Source: Panicum virgatum
Lineage: Eukaryota > Streptophyta > Magnoliopsida > Poales > Poaceae
Direction of reading: 5' to 3'
Assembly: GCF_016808335.1 (NCBI RefSeq)
Contig: NC_053140.1
Span: 27,770,086 to 27,834,085, forward strand
Length of the DNA: 64,000 nucleotides
Below, in pieces: positions 33,389 to 45,426 of this stretch. A program made the translations under genes and the position numbers. Numbering within the stretch: the stretch's first letter is position 1; each line of letters opens with the position of its first letter. Below the pieces are notes generated by a model. It was not told the DNA's origin, did not search any database, and saw only the letters and a program-made list of their open reading frames with translations.

Positions 33389-33715
33389 GGTTGTTTGGAT
33401 CCGAGAGCTAAATTTTAGACCATGTAACATCAAAGAGAATTTTAATATTTAAATTATTAAATAAAAATTAATTATAAAATTAACTGCAGAACTCTAGGGT
33501 TAAACTGCGACACGAATCTACTGAAGTATATTAATATATGATTAGCGAATAGTTACTGTAGCAAATTATGAATTAATTTGGCTCATTAGATTGGTCTCGC
33601 GAATTTGCACCCATCGGTGCAAAAAAATTTATAAACAGATTTTATTTGATACTTCAAAATACTAAAATTCTTTTTAATGTGATAGGGCTAAAAAGAAATC
33701 TCTGGAAACAAACAT
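33389..33715. mobile_element. MITE of a common grass family, about 327 bp
   Basis: The ends are inverted: GGTTGTTTGGATCCGAGAGC at the left and, on the other strand, GTTTGTTTCCAGAGATTTC at the right. Inside, ATGTAACATC and AATGTGATAGGGCTA are also inverted. The centre has the familiar words GATTAGCGAATAGTTACTGTAGCA and TCTCGCGAATT. No coding capacity. The superfamily and target duplication could not be fixed from the sequence alone. Confidence 0.7.
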
Positions 33716-34350
33716 GGTCTCAATCCTCCTCAAAATCCACTTGCGACCATGTCACTTGCCATTCTTGCCTCTCTCGCCGTCCTCGCGTTTTCCTGTGTTC
33801 GGGCATGGCGGCGGCGGGCGAAGACACCGTCTCCGCGCCGCAGCCGCTGCGGGGCAACGCAGCGGTGGTCTCGGGCTCTCGGCGGAGGGCAAGTTCGAGC
33901 TCGGCCTCTTCAGCCCCAATGCCTCCGGCCGGTTCTATCTTGGTATCTGGTACAAGAACATCCCTTGCAGACCGTCGTTTGGGTCGCCAACCGTGTCAGT
34001 CCCCTATCTGGTGTTGCATCGGCGGAGCTCCGGGTCTCCCCCGATGATGGCATCCTTGAGCTCGTCAGGCTGAGCAAATCCTCTGGCTCGTGAGGCGTCG
34101 TGTGGTTGTCCAACCTGTCGTCCTCGTCGGTATCGTCGTCGCCAAGGTCGAACCTCGCGGCGATGCGCGACAACGACAACCTGGTCCTCCTCGAGGGGGG
34201 GGGGGACTCGTCCAACATGCTATGGCAGAGCTTCGACCACCTGACAGACACGCTGATGCCAGAGCGGTGGCTCGGTGAAAACAAGCTCACCGGCGAGTAC
34301 CAGACGCTGATGTCGTGGCGCAACGCTGGGGATCCCGCGCCCGGGATGTT

Positions 34351-37300
34351 CGTGACAATCCAGGTTTTAGGCGTCAAAAATAAAATTTTTGTGTTGATTT
34401 AAAAATTTAAACCATGATTTCTATAGCAAAGGTATTTTTGTTATTTTGGAAAAATGCAAAGTCCTTTTTACAAAATAGTTTTGCAAAAGTCAAACTTTCA
34501 AAATTTATGAGAGGTTAAAATGTATAATTTGTTTTTCACTTTTACCCCCATAAAAAGATGTATTTATACTTAAAACTACCCTTGCAATTTTAAAAATAAA
34601 GTTGTGTTCTTTTGCATTTTAAAAGATTTGACGGATTTCAAAATAATTTCAAATCCTTTGATCTAGTGAAAATTTGCACAACATGAAAGTGGTAGGTCTT
34701 GAAAAACTGAACAATTTTCATTTTGGGCACTTTTTCATTCGAGCCATAGATCAACAGGAAATTTTATTTTACAGTTAGACCCCTGACCTTTTGGAAAATT
34801 ACAAAATTACCCCGCCCACCTTCTTCTTTCCTCTGTGAAACAGGGGCGCTGCCGTCCGCCGTGGGATCCTGCCCACCGGCTGCCCTGCGCCGCCTCGGGA
34901 TGCCACCTCGACGCCCACGCGTCGCGCCTGGAGCGCCGCCGACACCTGAACCGCCTCTGTTGGCTCCCCTACCCTGCGCCATGCCGCCCTCTCTCGCGCC
35001 ACGACTGCCGACCCGCCGCAGAATGTCCTCCGCCGCCGGATTTGACCTTACGCCGGCCTTATCTCCCTGGATCCCTTTCCCTCTCGTTGATCCTCTCCAC
35101 TCCGGGCTATAAATAGCCCCGACAGGACCCCTCGCCGGCATCTCACACCACCACCCTGTCCGCCATGGCCGCCGAGCTCTGAGCTCGCCATGGACACACC
35201 CCTCCACCCCCATCTCGACCCAAAAGCAGAGCGCAACCACCTTCCTCTTGGTTCTTTGGAGCTCCCAAGCTAGCCCCCGTTGCCCAGAACCGCCGGACCA
35301 CCGCTACCCGTCGCCCGCACCTCGTCGGACTTACTGGCCACGCCAGCGACCTACCTCCCGGCCGTCCCAACTCCTCCCAAAGCCACCAATAGGTGTGCCT
35401 TGTCCTCCTCTTCTTTTTCCCCAAGCATCCCCTCACTCCCATGGCCTGAACTCACCGGAATCCGGTCGGACAGAGCTCCTCTGCCGTCGACCATGGCTAT
35501 AGGGACTTGATTGCATTGATTGATTTATTTCCAGGGTCTTTTCTGCAAAATTTACATACTCTTTCAAACCCTTTTTCAGTGAACTTTCAAAATTCATAAT
35601 AATTAGTGGAAAAATAAAAAAATGCCAAGTAAATTTTGTTGGTTTTCTCTTGACTAGCTTTACAACTTTGGCTACTAAAATTTGTTTGAAACTTTATATT
35701 TTGTGCTCTAGTTTAATTGTTTGCAAATGAGTAATTTATTTATATCATTTCAACCATAGCTTTGTTATACTTGATTTTTTTGGAACCTATAACCCTTTTA
35801 CCATGTATAGTCTTGTTTGAAAAGTTTGATCCAAATGCTTGAACTTTGTTTGTTATTTCATGTGTTTTGTTTATTTCTAGTATATACACCTGTTTTATTT
35901 ATTAAAGCATGTTTTTGTTAATTTCTTAGAGTCATCTTTTTATCATGATCTCTACTAATCACAAGTGGCTTATGATAATTTTTTGGAGAATTTTTGCCTT
36001 GTTGAGCTTGAGTTCTTAATTTATTCTTAAGTTCTAGGATTAATTCATAAATGCTAGTTCTTATTTATATACCTGTTCTTTTCTTTTGAACTTTGAGTTG
36101 ATGCTTGATGTTTAAAACCCTAGTTGTTGAATTTTCTTTTGAATTCAAATTTTAGATTTGAATTCAACCCACCCTATGTTCCTGATTAGAACTACCCTTG
36201 CTTTTCCTTGATTTCAAACCATGCTACTTAGTGTAACTAATCTTGTTATTTTATGCAATTCCTTGTGTTTACTTTTACTCTATAAACAATTGACCAGTAA
36301 AGTAAAATTTTTAAACTTGGTCTTAAATGTTTACTTTATTGGATAACAATTTTTTAGTAAAGAAAAGCTATACTTAAGCACTTCACTAAATTCAACTATT
36401 GCATTGCATATAGAAATGATATCGCTAGTCGACGGAACGTACAAACTATTCCATGAACCAGACAAGGATACTTCTGAAATCCAAGTCAACATTATGAAGA
36501 TAACGAAGACCTGAACATGAACCCGAAATCCATGAGTGAACTGCATGAAGTCCAACCAACGTCGTGGAATTAACTGAAGTTTCGAACTTCAATTCGGAAG
36601 AGCTAAGTCTACTAACTTTATAGACTCTACTAAAGACAAGCCCCGGTGCATAATCCCAGTATTTTAAATTATGCAATTTTTTTACTTGTGCATTTAAGTT
36701 ATTAGGAGTTGAATGAAAACATTAGATGCATAATTCTAGATTACTATTGATTGAACACTAGAATCTGAGTTCGAATAACTGCTAGGCTAATAGAACTGGT
36801 AAAAGTCGAGTGATTGCCTGTCACTCGCGAGCTTTATAGGAGTTGATTGTTTACTTTCTGCAATCACTATAAGGACCATGGACGGATTTGGTTACAAGCT
36901 TCATATTGAAATCTGTCTATGTTGATAAACTTGATAAGGCCGCAGTGTGTGGTAGTGTTGATTAAGCGTTTGAAAATACTAGCCACATGTCGTAAATATG
37001 GTACACGGCAAGCCTAGTAACTGATCGGCCCGGCAAGTGGACTTTACCCCACTCTCTCTTAGAGATAGGAAGTTAATTTATGACGAAAGTTCATTATATG
37101 TTACGCAATGACTACGGGTACTGGATGTGGACTGTTCGCTGTACTCGGGGAGAGTGGCGCTGATCCACGACCCGAAATAAGAAGCCAACGGTTGCTTGGG
37201 AGTGACTCAACGGTGCTCCAAGCGTGTGTGTGTGTTAGATTTACCTTGCAATGATTGAAATTCGGTTCGAACTGTTCCGTCTCTCACGGATATTGAGACT

Positions 37301-37957
37301 GCTTAATCTCTTTGCCACGTAGAGTCAGAAGTGAAACAAAAAGGATACTTAATCTTGTTGGATGCAAGTAATTTTCTATACCATGCTTGTATAGATAGGT
37401 GCAAATCTAGAATGGTTAATCCAACTAGAATCTGAAAGTTAAAACTTGAAATTAAGGACCTACTCTTTATTGCTTTTCAGCAAATAAACTCCAGAGCCTT
37501 CACAAACCTTGCATGTCTAGTTAAAATGATGTTATACCCTTAGACGGGTCAGACTTGCTGAGTACTAGTATACTCGGTCTTGCTTTTAACATTGTTTTTA
37601 GGTAACCTTTGGAAAGCTTGGTGAGATTGACGTCATGTACAGGCTTCATCATGATGTCATATATCGACGCTAGCTATCGTATTCTTTCAGCTGTTTATAA
37701 AATCTGAAGAACTTATCTCTTTTCAAATTTTTGAGGTATCCTGTTCAAATTATCAAACTTAGTTTGCAATAACTTTTATTATTGAAGTTTGTATTGTAAT
37801 CTCTGGACTAACTTTTGAGTGAGGTATGTTGTTTTGATCCAAAATACAGTGGTGTTATTGGGAGTTTACCCGACAGACTGTCAGATTACTCCGTTGAAGT
37901 GCATGTAGATGATGGTTAGGACACTTTAACTGGATTAATTCTGGCGGTTCTGCCACA
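34351..37957 (+). mobile_element. Solo LTR, Del/Tekay-like gypsy, 3.6 kb
   Basis: The target duplication ATGTT is at 34346-34350 and 37958-37962. The element starts CGTGACAATCCAGGTTTTAGG (TG-type start with one change) and ends GGCGGTTCTGCCACA. The length (3607 bp) and the ends are those of Del/Tekay-lineage LTRs. A TATA box (CTATAAATAG, 35107-35116) precedes a GC-rich transcript leader (35120-35500) whose open frames are shadows. There is no internal region, so the element has been reduced by LTR-LTR recombination. It sits inside the lectin part of the receptor-kinase pseudogene. Confidence 0.85.
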
Positions 37958-38551
37958 ATGTTCACTTGCACAGTGGACCCCAACGGCAGCAGTAAATTCT
38001 TCCTCCTCTAGAACGGATCCCGCGCACTGGTGCAGCGGCCTTTGGACGGGGCGTGTCTTCGCCAACATGCTCTAGGTGCTCAACAATGTGCTCTTCAACC
38101 AGACGTACGTAGGGGTGATAATGGGCCATCAAATTTGACCTAGATAATCTAAAGGTCAGGCTCTAAAAGGACTGGGCTCCAATCTTATACAATTTTGAGC
38201 TAAAAAAATTAAAGGCCAAATTGGACTGTGAAGTGACCACTAGGATTGCACGAAGGCATTGCTGGCACGACCGCTACGGCATCATGCTCGGCATTGCTTG
38301 CACGAAGGCTGCCACGTGCATCATACACTTTGACATTAAGCCAGAGAACATATTGTTGGACAAGGATTTGTGCCCGAAGATCGCTAACTTTGGGATGGCC
38401 AAGATGGTGGGGAGGGGCTTCAGCCGGGTCCTGACGACGTTGCGGGGCACCATAGGGTACCTTGCGCCAGAGTGGATCTCGGGGCTACCAAGGAAGATGT
38501 GTATAGCTTTGGAATGGTGATCTTCGAGTTCATCTCAGGGCGGCCCAACAC

Positions 38552-40148
38552 TGTAAGGAACATGGTCCCATATAGATCATTGTTTGTGATTTTGTTGGTT
38601 GAGTGACAACATAATTAATGGGACTAACAAGTTTGTGAGATTACATTTGTAGTAGTTTTTAGGTCCCATGGATATAATTCGAAATGTCCAAACTACCGTC
38701 AAGACGCAATGTTCAATCCATCGTCGAGATGCCATGTCCAATCCACCATCAAGATGTCAAGTCCAAATCGGCGTTGAGGTGCCAAAGTATAGTGAAAATC
38801 TAGAGATAGAAAGTATTTGAAGTATCCAAAAGATCGCCACGACAAATTGGACGAGAAGATGCAGATTCAGCTGCACCGGTTAAACCGATGCCCCACCATC
38901 GGTGCATCCGTGGTTGCCGGATACACCGACGCCCTTGCATCGGTGCATTTTGTCGTGCGTACTGAGCCAAGTGAGGAAAACTCAGTAGCACCGGTTTAAC
39001 CGATGGGTCAAAGACAAGCATCAGTGCATTCAACATACTATTGTCCAGAGACGATGTCAAGTGCGCAGCAGTCAGGCTTTTAGCACCGGAAGAACCGATG
39101 CCCACTGGAGCAATGCATCGGAGCAATGACGTCAGCAAGAAAAGAAGAGTGCAATGGCTTTGTGACAGTCCCAGTGTCACCGGTTTAACCGACGCCCTAG
39201 CATCGGTTTAACTGATGGTGCCAAGGTTTGCTGCAACTGTGTCAGAGAAGCCAACGGCTACTTCCGAGCACAGTGTGACCGGAAGAACCGATGCCCAAGC
39301 ACCGGAAATTCCGATGCCTACGCAGAAATGTGCCCAACGGCTCCAAACCGCTAGTTTAAGTTTGAGGCCTATATATATGTGTTCCACCGGCCTTTTGAAG
39401 CTTGCTGGAGTTCCAAGACATCACACATATACCCAAGAACACCTCCAAGCCATCAAAGAGCTTAGTAATCAAATTTTTAGTCCTTAGCACAAGCTTTGTG
39501 AGTGTTAGTGCTAGGTTAGCTCCTAAGTGAGTGAGAGAGCAAGGTGTTGTTGCCTTGTGTTTTGGTTCTAGAGTGAACCACACTTGTATCTCGGTGTGCC
39601 GGTCCCTTGGAGCATTGGTGGCTCGCCGGCACGTCAACGACCCTCCGACTTGGTGTGGAACAGCGTCGACAATATTGTGAGGGGGACGGAGACTCCTCCT
39701 TTGTGGGCAAGCTCCCTTAGTGAAAAGCGGGATCAAGGTGACCGTAATTGTGCTCACAGAAGAGATTTGATTGCCAGGAAGCGATACTCTTCATGAGTGT
39801 TTCAACAACGTGGATGTAGAGGCGTCTTTGTGGCAATCCGAATCACGGGATAAATTCTCGTGTCGAGAGTTTGCTTCCTCTCATCTTTCCTCTTTAAGCT
39901 TCCGCATTTCATATTGCAACTTGTGTGTTTTTATTTTCTTAGCGTAGTATCTTACTAAGATTAGTTATAAGTTGTAAAATTCTTTTTGGGATGAGAATTT
40001 CACATTAGAAGAACCATGGTTGCACATCTAGATAGATTGTTTTAGTTTAAATTTATTTGCAAACTAGTTGGAACTAGAGATTAAATTTTTAAAGTACCTA
40101 ATTCAGCCTCTCTTTCTCTTAGACTACTAGAGCACCCGATCACTTTCG
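38552..40148 (+). mobile_element. Solo LTR, copia-like, 1.6 kb
   Basis: The target duplication AACAC is at 38547-38551 and 40149-40153. The element starts TGTAAGGAACATGGTCCC and ends ACTAGAGCACCCGATCACTTTCG, where intact LTRs of this kind end in CA. The ending CCTAATTCAGCCTCTC...CACCCGATC is typical of large grass copia LTRs (tentatively the SIRE/Maximus group). A family of ACCGG-N-ACCGATGC motifs recurs at 38876-39320. It interrupts the kinase part of the receptor-kinase pseudogene. Confidence 0.8.
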
Positions 40149-40469
40149 AACACGGAGTGCTACCGCACGGGGCACATCAGCGATGACGATGCAGATGCTG
40201 AGCAGCGTCCCTCGATGTTCTTTCCTGTCTGGGCTGCGTCTAGACTGGCGAAGGGAGACACAGCCGCCGTGGCGGCCCCGCGGTTGCACGGCGACGTGAG
40301 CGAGGAGGAGCTGGGGTGCGCCTGCAGGGTGGCGTGCTGGTGTGTCCAGGACCAGGAGGAGCACCGGCCGACCATGCCGCAGGTCGTGCAGGCGCTGGAC
40401 GGCGTCGTTGACGTCCGCGTGCCGCCCGTACACTGGGCGCTCCAGCACCTGGCGACGCAGGCCCGCTGA

Positions 40470-41429
40470 TGTCGTGTTGTGACCATATGTATTATTTTGT
40501 TGAGCCAATATGTCCGTATTTCTTTTTCTTTTGAGAGAACTAGTAGAGGTGTTTAAAAAATCTTAATACATAATAAATTTATTTATATTATAAAAAATAG
40601 ATTGAATTACATCAAATAACTAATAATAAATGTCATAAATAAATTCAGCATGGTTAAAACATAAAATATGCTGGTTAATTCCTCGTATTATGTGTTTCTT
40701 TTTAAGTAATTTATTAATTCAAATATCTGCATCTATTTGCAATCATAAATATTTCAATAATTTGTCTATAATTTTTGCAATGTATATACCTACATGTAGT
40801 TGATTATGGGGAGCCAGGCTTGGATAGCATATAAATGAAGAGGTAAAAAAGAACTTTATAAGATTGAATTATCAATGCCATATGTTCCCATGATCTGAAA
40901 AGTGTAATTAAACCTATCTGAAAACTAACACATGGAAAAAAAATCTGAAAACAAGCATATGAAAATAAACATGGCTTTATTAAAAGTGCACATCGAGGCA
41001 ACTCAAGTGAATCAATACTTCTAATACTTCTAAGCTCTCGATTCAAATAATCACAGATAAGCTCTCGGTTCAAATAATCACACATTACATGATTCAGATC
41101 ATCTTTTCACGGTATATCTCAATATAGAGTGCCAAACACTCTTTTTCGCCCACCCATTTAAAAAGCAAAGAAACGATTCCAATGCATCGAAACAAAAACT
41201 TTGAAGAAAAAAGCATTAGAGGGCAAGCAAAATGCCACCCCTCTACGCTTTCCATAATGTCTTGGCGCTGCCTTGCACAGAGAGAAATAAAGACATTGCC
41301 GAAACCACACGCAGAACAGTCAAAAGATACTTCATCCTCTAAGCTAATGTATAGCGAGCAAATTCACCTCACAGAAAGCATAATGCTCCTCTTCCTAGAA
41401 AAGGTACAATATGTGAAATAATAAATAGG
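40470..41429 (+). other. AT-rich spacer
   Basis: No gene is seen. A 27-bp imperfect tandem pair (TAAGCTCTCGATTCAAATAATCAC) lies at 41031-41084. A 3' flank of the pseudogene is likely at the left. Confidence 0.55.
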
Positions 41430-41560
41430 GTAAGTCCGTTTTTGGACCCTGAACTACCACGATCGTCCGATTTTGAACCCTAAACTATGAAACAAGGCAT
41501 CCCACACCCTTGAGCTAACCAAACCATGCAAAATACCCCCCCTGAGCCGAAACCAGACCG
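41430..41560 (+). mobile_element. Mutator-like terminal region (one end)
   Basis: GGTAAGTCCGTTTTTGGACCC, CTGAACTACC and the following CGTCCGATTTTGAACCCTAAA and CAAAATACCCCCCCTGAGC text resemble the long terminal repeats of grass Mutator-like elements. The opposite end is not visible and may have been removed by the LTR element at 41977. Tentative. Confidence 0.45.
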
Positions 41561-41626
41561 GTTTCGTGCCACGTCCGTCGTCCAACCTGGCACCAGTCAC
41601 CGAGTCAGCAAGCGGCGCCCCTCCCT

Positions 41627-41960
41627 TCCTCCATGCATGCGCCGCCCCTCCCCTGCTCCAACCCTGTACGCCGCAGCACATCCGCCGGCGAGGTCCCGGA
41701 GCGGCGGTGGACCCCGGCGCTCGCCGCCGCCACCTGGACCTCGGCGCGGTGGGCCCCATGGGGCTGTGTCGGACCCGCGGAGCTGCGCGCCGGCCCTCCA
41801 TGCATGCGCCGCCCCTCCCCTGCTCCAACCCTGTACGCCGCAGCACATCCGCCGGCGAGGTCCCGGAGCGGCGGTGGACCCCGGCGCTCGCCGCCGCCAC
41901 CTGGACCTCGGCGCGGTGGGCCCCATGGGGCTGTGTCGGACCCGCGGAGCTGCGCGGCGG
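41627..41960 (+). repeat. GC-rich 167-bp tandem duplication
   Basis: Two nearly identical copies with period 167 bp. CTCCATGCATGCGCCGCCCC begins the unit at 41629 and again at 41796, and both copies run through CGGAGCGGCGGTGGACCCCGG to GACCCGCGGAGCTGCGC. Long open frames on both strands here are composition artefacts. The origin is unknown; it may be a gene fragment carried by the adjacent Mutator-like end. Confidence 0.88.
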
Positions 41961-41976
41961 CCCGGCCAGCGGGGGC

Positions 41977-43268
41977 TGTTGACGGTCACTAACGACCTAT
42001 TTTGACCGTCAACTCCTGCACAAAAATGTACCATAATGTGGAATAAATGCTATGATAGACTTATTTACTAACGAATTCTATAGATGATGTTCTAGAATAT
42101 GTGCAGGTGATTTTTAGCTAATTTCGCAGCATAATGGTGTGGCATGATCCAAGACACGACGTTCCAGCGAGTCAGGACGCGACACGTGTCAAAACATAGA
42201 TTAGAGGGCCCACTATAGCAAGAAACCAACATACTAGAGGCTAATACCCGTGCCATTGACAAGTGGACCCAGGAAGAAACCCACAGACTAAAAGGGAAGG
42301 TCGGTGGGCTCACTGGGTGGCCGGCCGACCACCCTGGTCGTCCGAGCAGCCCGTGGGCCCCATCGAGTTAACCTTGCCATGTGGAGAAAGCTCATTGGAT
42401 GCCTACGTCGGTTTGGAGAGGATCAGATGCAGATGGAGCTCCCCTTGGCCGTGGCTCCCTCCTATAAATATAGAGGGGGGGTGAAGAAATGAAACACACC
42501 ACACAACAACACACCAGACACCCAACTCAACTCACCTTTCTCCCTTGGAGCTTGACGCCTTCATCCTAAATGCTTAGGTAGACTAGGAGGTGTAGAAGAA
42601 GAGGAGGAGAGTGAGGACGACTCGGGGGAAGTGCCGGGATTGTCGGCACTCTTCTCCACTTGTACCTCGACGTATGCTTATTCGGTTGTAAGTATTCAAG
42701 ACTTTCTTATTTAGAATTAGAGTTTAGATCGCAAGTTATCATCTCTGCCTTATATAAGTTGATGTGTATGCTTAGAGAGTAGTATTTGATCTTAGCTTAA
42801 GACCCCGGATAGAAAAGGGTAGTCTTGGCCAGGGCTAAGGTTAGTAGAAAAAGGCGTAGATGTGGTGTCTAGGCTGGACTATACCACTCAGTTGTCTGAT
42901 AGTCCCACAGTTTCTAGAGGTAGCCGGCAGGTGGTGACAGCCCTGTTCGAGCTCTAGTAATCCTCCATGTTCGGATATTGGATAGAGCACGTATTACTGG
43001 AGCTATCGGCTTGTATAAGCCAGTTGAAAACAATAGCTCGAAGTATTACGGCGACATGATCTCTTCTTCTAAGCATAGATTCTAGATCTTAGGAAGTCCT
43101 CTCTTCTATCTCCCCTACACCGGCGTGTGTGTCCTTGGATGAGCCTGAACCCGTAGATAGTGCACTCATGTTCCCTAGTGATACGATACCCTGGAATACT
43201 CTTGGGTGAAAGCTACAGCGGTATCCGTGCGCTTGCAGAATTATTCATGACGTTATAAAGTACCAACA
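41977..43268 (+). mobile_element. Athila-like 5' LTR, plus strand
   Basis: It starts TGTTGACGGTCACTAACGACC and ends AAAGTACCAACA, 1292 bp. The TATA box CTATAAATATAG lies at 42462-42473, followed by a short transcript leader rich in ACACCACAC. A primer binding site and gag follow. It is close to the two minus-strand LTRs at 45427-46908 and 47006-48421. Confidence 0.88.
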
Positions 43269-43275
43269 AGCTTTC

Positions 43276-43293
43276 TGGCGCTGTTGCTGGTGA
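43276..43293 (+). promoter_or_regulatory. Primer binding site, tRNA-Asp type
   Basis: TGGCGCTGTTGCTGGTGA, seven bases after the LTR, matches the 3' end of tRNA-Asp except at a few positions. This primer choice fits the Athila assignment. Confidence 0.75.
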
Positions 43294-43429
43294 ATGGTTG
43301 CTACATTATCTTCGGACTCAGTCGTCCTCGTATCTTTTTTTTCCCTTGATTTTACCTCAACCCCCGCTACCCATGGAACATCTATTCCTTTTATAGCTCT
43401 CTTCACCCAAGAGCGAGTTCTATGAGCAA

Positions 43430-45426
43430 GCACCCTCTGCTGACCCAATTCTTTCCACTAGCTATGACTCAGCTCAGGCCTTATATCCTTAGTTCAGGAA
43501 AATTCCTTTTCAGGAAGAGATTGTGAAAATCCTTACCATCATCTGCGTGAGTTTGAGAAAGTGTGTTCATGCAAGAAAATTTCGGGCATGACACACAAAA
43601 CTCTTAAATGGAAGTTGTTTCATTTCTCCCTTTCGGAGGAGGCAAAGCAATAATACATTCATGTCGTAGGCTGTGTGAATGGAAGTTGGATTGAATATGT
43701 GTTCTTCCCGCTTTCACGAATATGTGCCTTACGAATGAAAATCTTGACTTTCCGTCAGAATAATAAAGAATCAATCGGTGTAGCTTTGGCTCAATTTACC
43801 TTATTGGTAAAATTAAGTCCAGACTTGTCATTACCCGAGTATTTATTGCTCCAACATTTTTATGCTGGCCTTGACAAGGAGTCTGCACACCATCTCGATC
43901 TTACTTCTAGAGAATCTTTTGCTCATCTTACCCCATCCTAAAGCAGGGAAGTCCTTGACAAAATCTTGGACAGAACCTCTTTCATTTGTATCCACGTGTC
44001 AGTTCCCACAGAACCCGAGATGCGGCCCGCGAAATCTTCAGAAATCGAATCGGAACCCTCAGAAAGCCAATCAGTAGATTCGATTTATGAGACCGCTCCT
44101 GAACTAAAATCCGAAACATTGGAGGAAGAAGACTCCCTACCTCCGGAGTTTCTTCGAAGTATGGAGTCGGATGTCTTTGAAGATTTTGGCAACACCTCAA
44201 GATACTTCTATCAGAAGCGACCACCGAGTCCCGTCACTCCTATAGATCCCTTAGAGAAAGATTATCTTCGGGAGATGATTCAAGAGTTGACGATGTTGAT
44301 AAGTGACGAATGGCTGCAGGAAGGAGAATCATCTTTTACCCCAATCCATCTCAATTCTCCATCCTCATCATTCTACTGCCGTCTACGAGATCAAAATGTG
44401 GACGCTCTCTATAAACCCACTATCGGAGCTATTCTCATGTCAGATGAGTTTGCCTTAGCTTTTCTAGGCAATTACAAGCTCACTCCGACAGACAGACAGC
44501 TCAAGAGATCTTCAGGTTCTCTTACAAGCAGTTATGGGATACACACCGACGTGCCGTTTTGGCATGATGATGTTAGTCCGTCTAAACTTCCATGTCTTCG
44601 AAGATATCAACTTCGATTTTTGATAGGACATCCCCTTAAGGCTCTCTTTAAGGATGTTCCTAAAGACGGATGTTTAAACATCAAGTTAGGGAAGGACACT
44701 CTCCACATTCCCGTGGATCGAGCATTGAAATGCTCAGAGGAAGATCTCCCTACTCCAGAGCCAATCGAGGAAATCATGGCCACTTCCACCTTCGAGTCTT
44801 TTGACTCAGACCTCGAGGAGGATATCGAGGAAATTCTGGAAGAAGTCATCAAGGCAGAAGAATACTCCAATGAGACATTTGAACTGCCCGAGACCAAAAA
44901 GCCTTCACGACCTCCGATTGAGCTGAAGCCTTTACCTTCCGGGCTTAGATATGCTTTCCTAAATAGTGATGTAGAGTCTCCCGTGATCATTAGCAACAAA
45001 CTCTCAGAAGGAGAGACACACAAACTCATCACCATCTTAGAGAAGCACCGATCAGTCCTAGGCTATACCCTACAAGACATCAAGGGCATCAGTCCCTCTC
45101 TTTGCACTCACCGAATCCCTTTGCATCCCGAAATAGCACCTTCTAGGGAAACCCAAAGAAGGTTGAACAATGCTATGAGAGAGGTGGTGAAGAAAGAGGT
45201 TCTCAAACTCCTAGACACCGGAATCATCTATCCTGTTCCGCATAGTGAGTGGGTAAGCCCAGTTCAAGTCGTGCCCAAGAAAGAAGGCATGACAGTGGCG
45301 GAAAACAGCAAGAACGAGTTAATTCCACAACGAACCGTCACGGGATGGAGGATGTATATAGATTACAGAAAACTCAACAAGGCCACGAAGAAGGATCACT
45401 TCCCACTAACTTTCATCGATGAGATG
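43430..45426 (+). pseudogene. Athila-like gag-protease-RT polyprotein, truncated in RT
   Basis: Gag remnants start near 43500 (HHLREFEKVCSCKKISGMTH, then KESIGVALAQFTLL, LLQHFYAGLDKESAHHLDL). Stops lie at about 43650 and at 43939-43941, and the same frame then stays open to the end. It contains an acidic linker, a degenerate protease-like region (RYQLRFLIGHPLKALF) and the start of reverse transcriptase (VVKKEVLKLLDTGIIYPVPH, EWVSPVQVVPKKEG, WRMYIDYRKLNKATKKDHFP). At 45426, after IDEM, it is cut by the end of a minus-strand LTR of the same family. The RT active site, RNase H and integrase are gone. Confidence 0.87.

Larger units (their letters stand above)
33749..40469 (+). pseudogene. G-type lectin S-receptor-like kinase pseudogene split by two solo LTRs
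   Basis: Pieces in order: a signal peptide (33749-33805, MSLAILASLAVLAFSCVRA); a B-lectin domain to 34345 spread over three frames (GKFELGLFSPNASGRFYLG, VVWVANRVSPLSG, MLWQSFDHLTDTLMP) with a stop at 34091; a 3.6-kb solo LTR; then 37958-38110, the next part of the ectodomain (DPNGSSKFFLL, GRVFANML) with two stops. After a gap in which the rest of the S-locus, PAN, membrane and N-lobe kinase parts are missing, kinase sequence resumes at 38250-38550 ([35 protein letters not shown]). The DFG Asp is changed to Asn. A 1.6-kb solo LTR interrupts the kinase, and the C-terminal part follows (40154-40469, FFPVWAASR, ACWCVQDQEEH). It is the closest visible relative of the kinase at 13083-14102, on the opposite strand. 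Confidence 0.9.

Noticed and set aside
34835..35510. Apparent GC-rich gene with TATA box at 35107
   Set aside because: It lies inside a solo LTR with exact target duplication; the TATA box and leader belong to the LTR promoter.
38110..38245. Possible small hAT-type MITE (starts TAGGGGTGATAATGGGCC) in the receptor-kinase pseudogene
   Set aside because: The right end is only weakly inverted and no 8-bp duplication is found; left as an unexplained insertion/deletion junction.
39215..39757. Open frames of 90-133 codons
   Set aside because: Inside the copia-like solo LTR; no domain and different in every frame.
41526..42034. Overlapping open frames of 119-159 codons on both strands
   Set aside because: They come from the GC-rich 167-bp tandem duplication; no protein domain is seen and all frames look alike.
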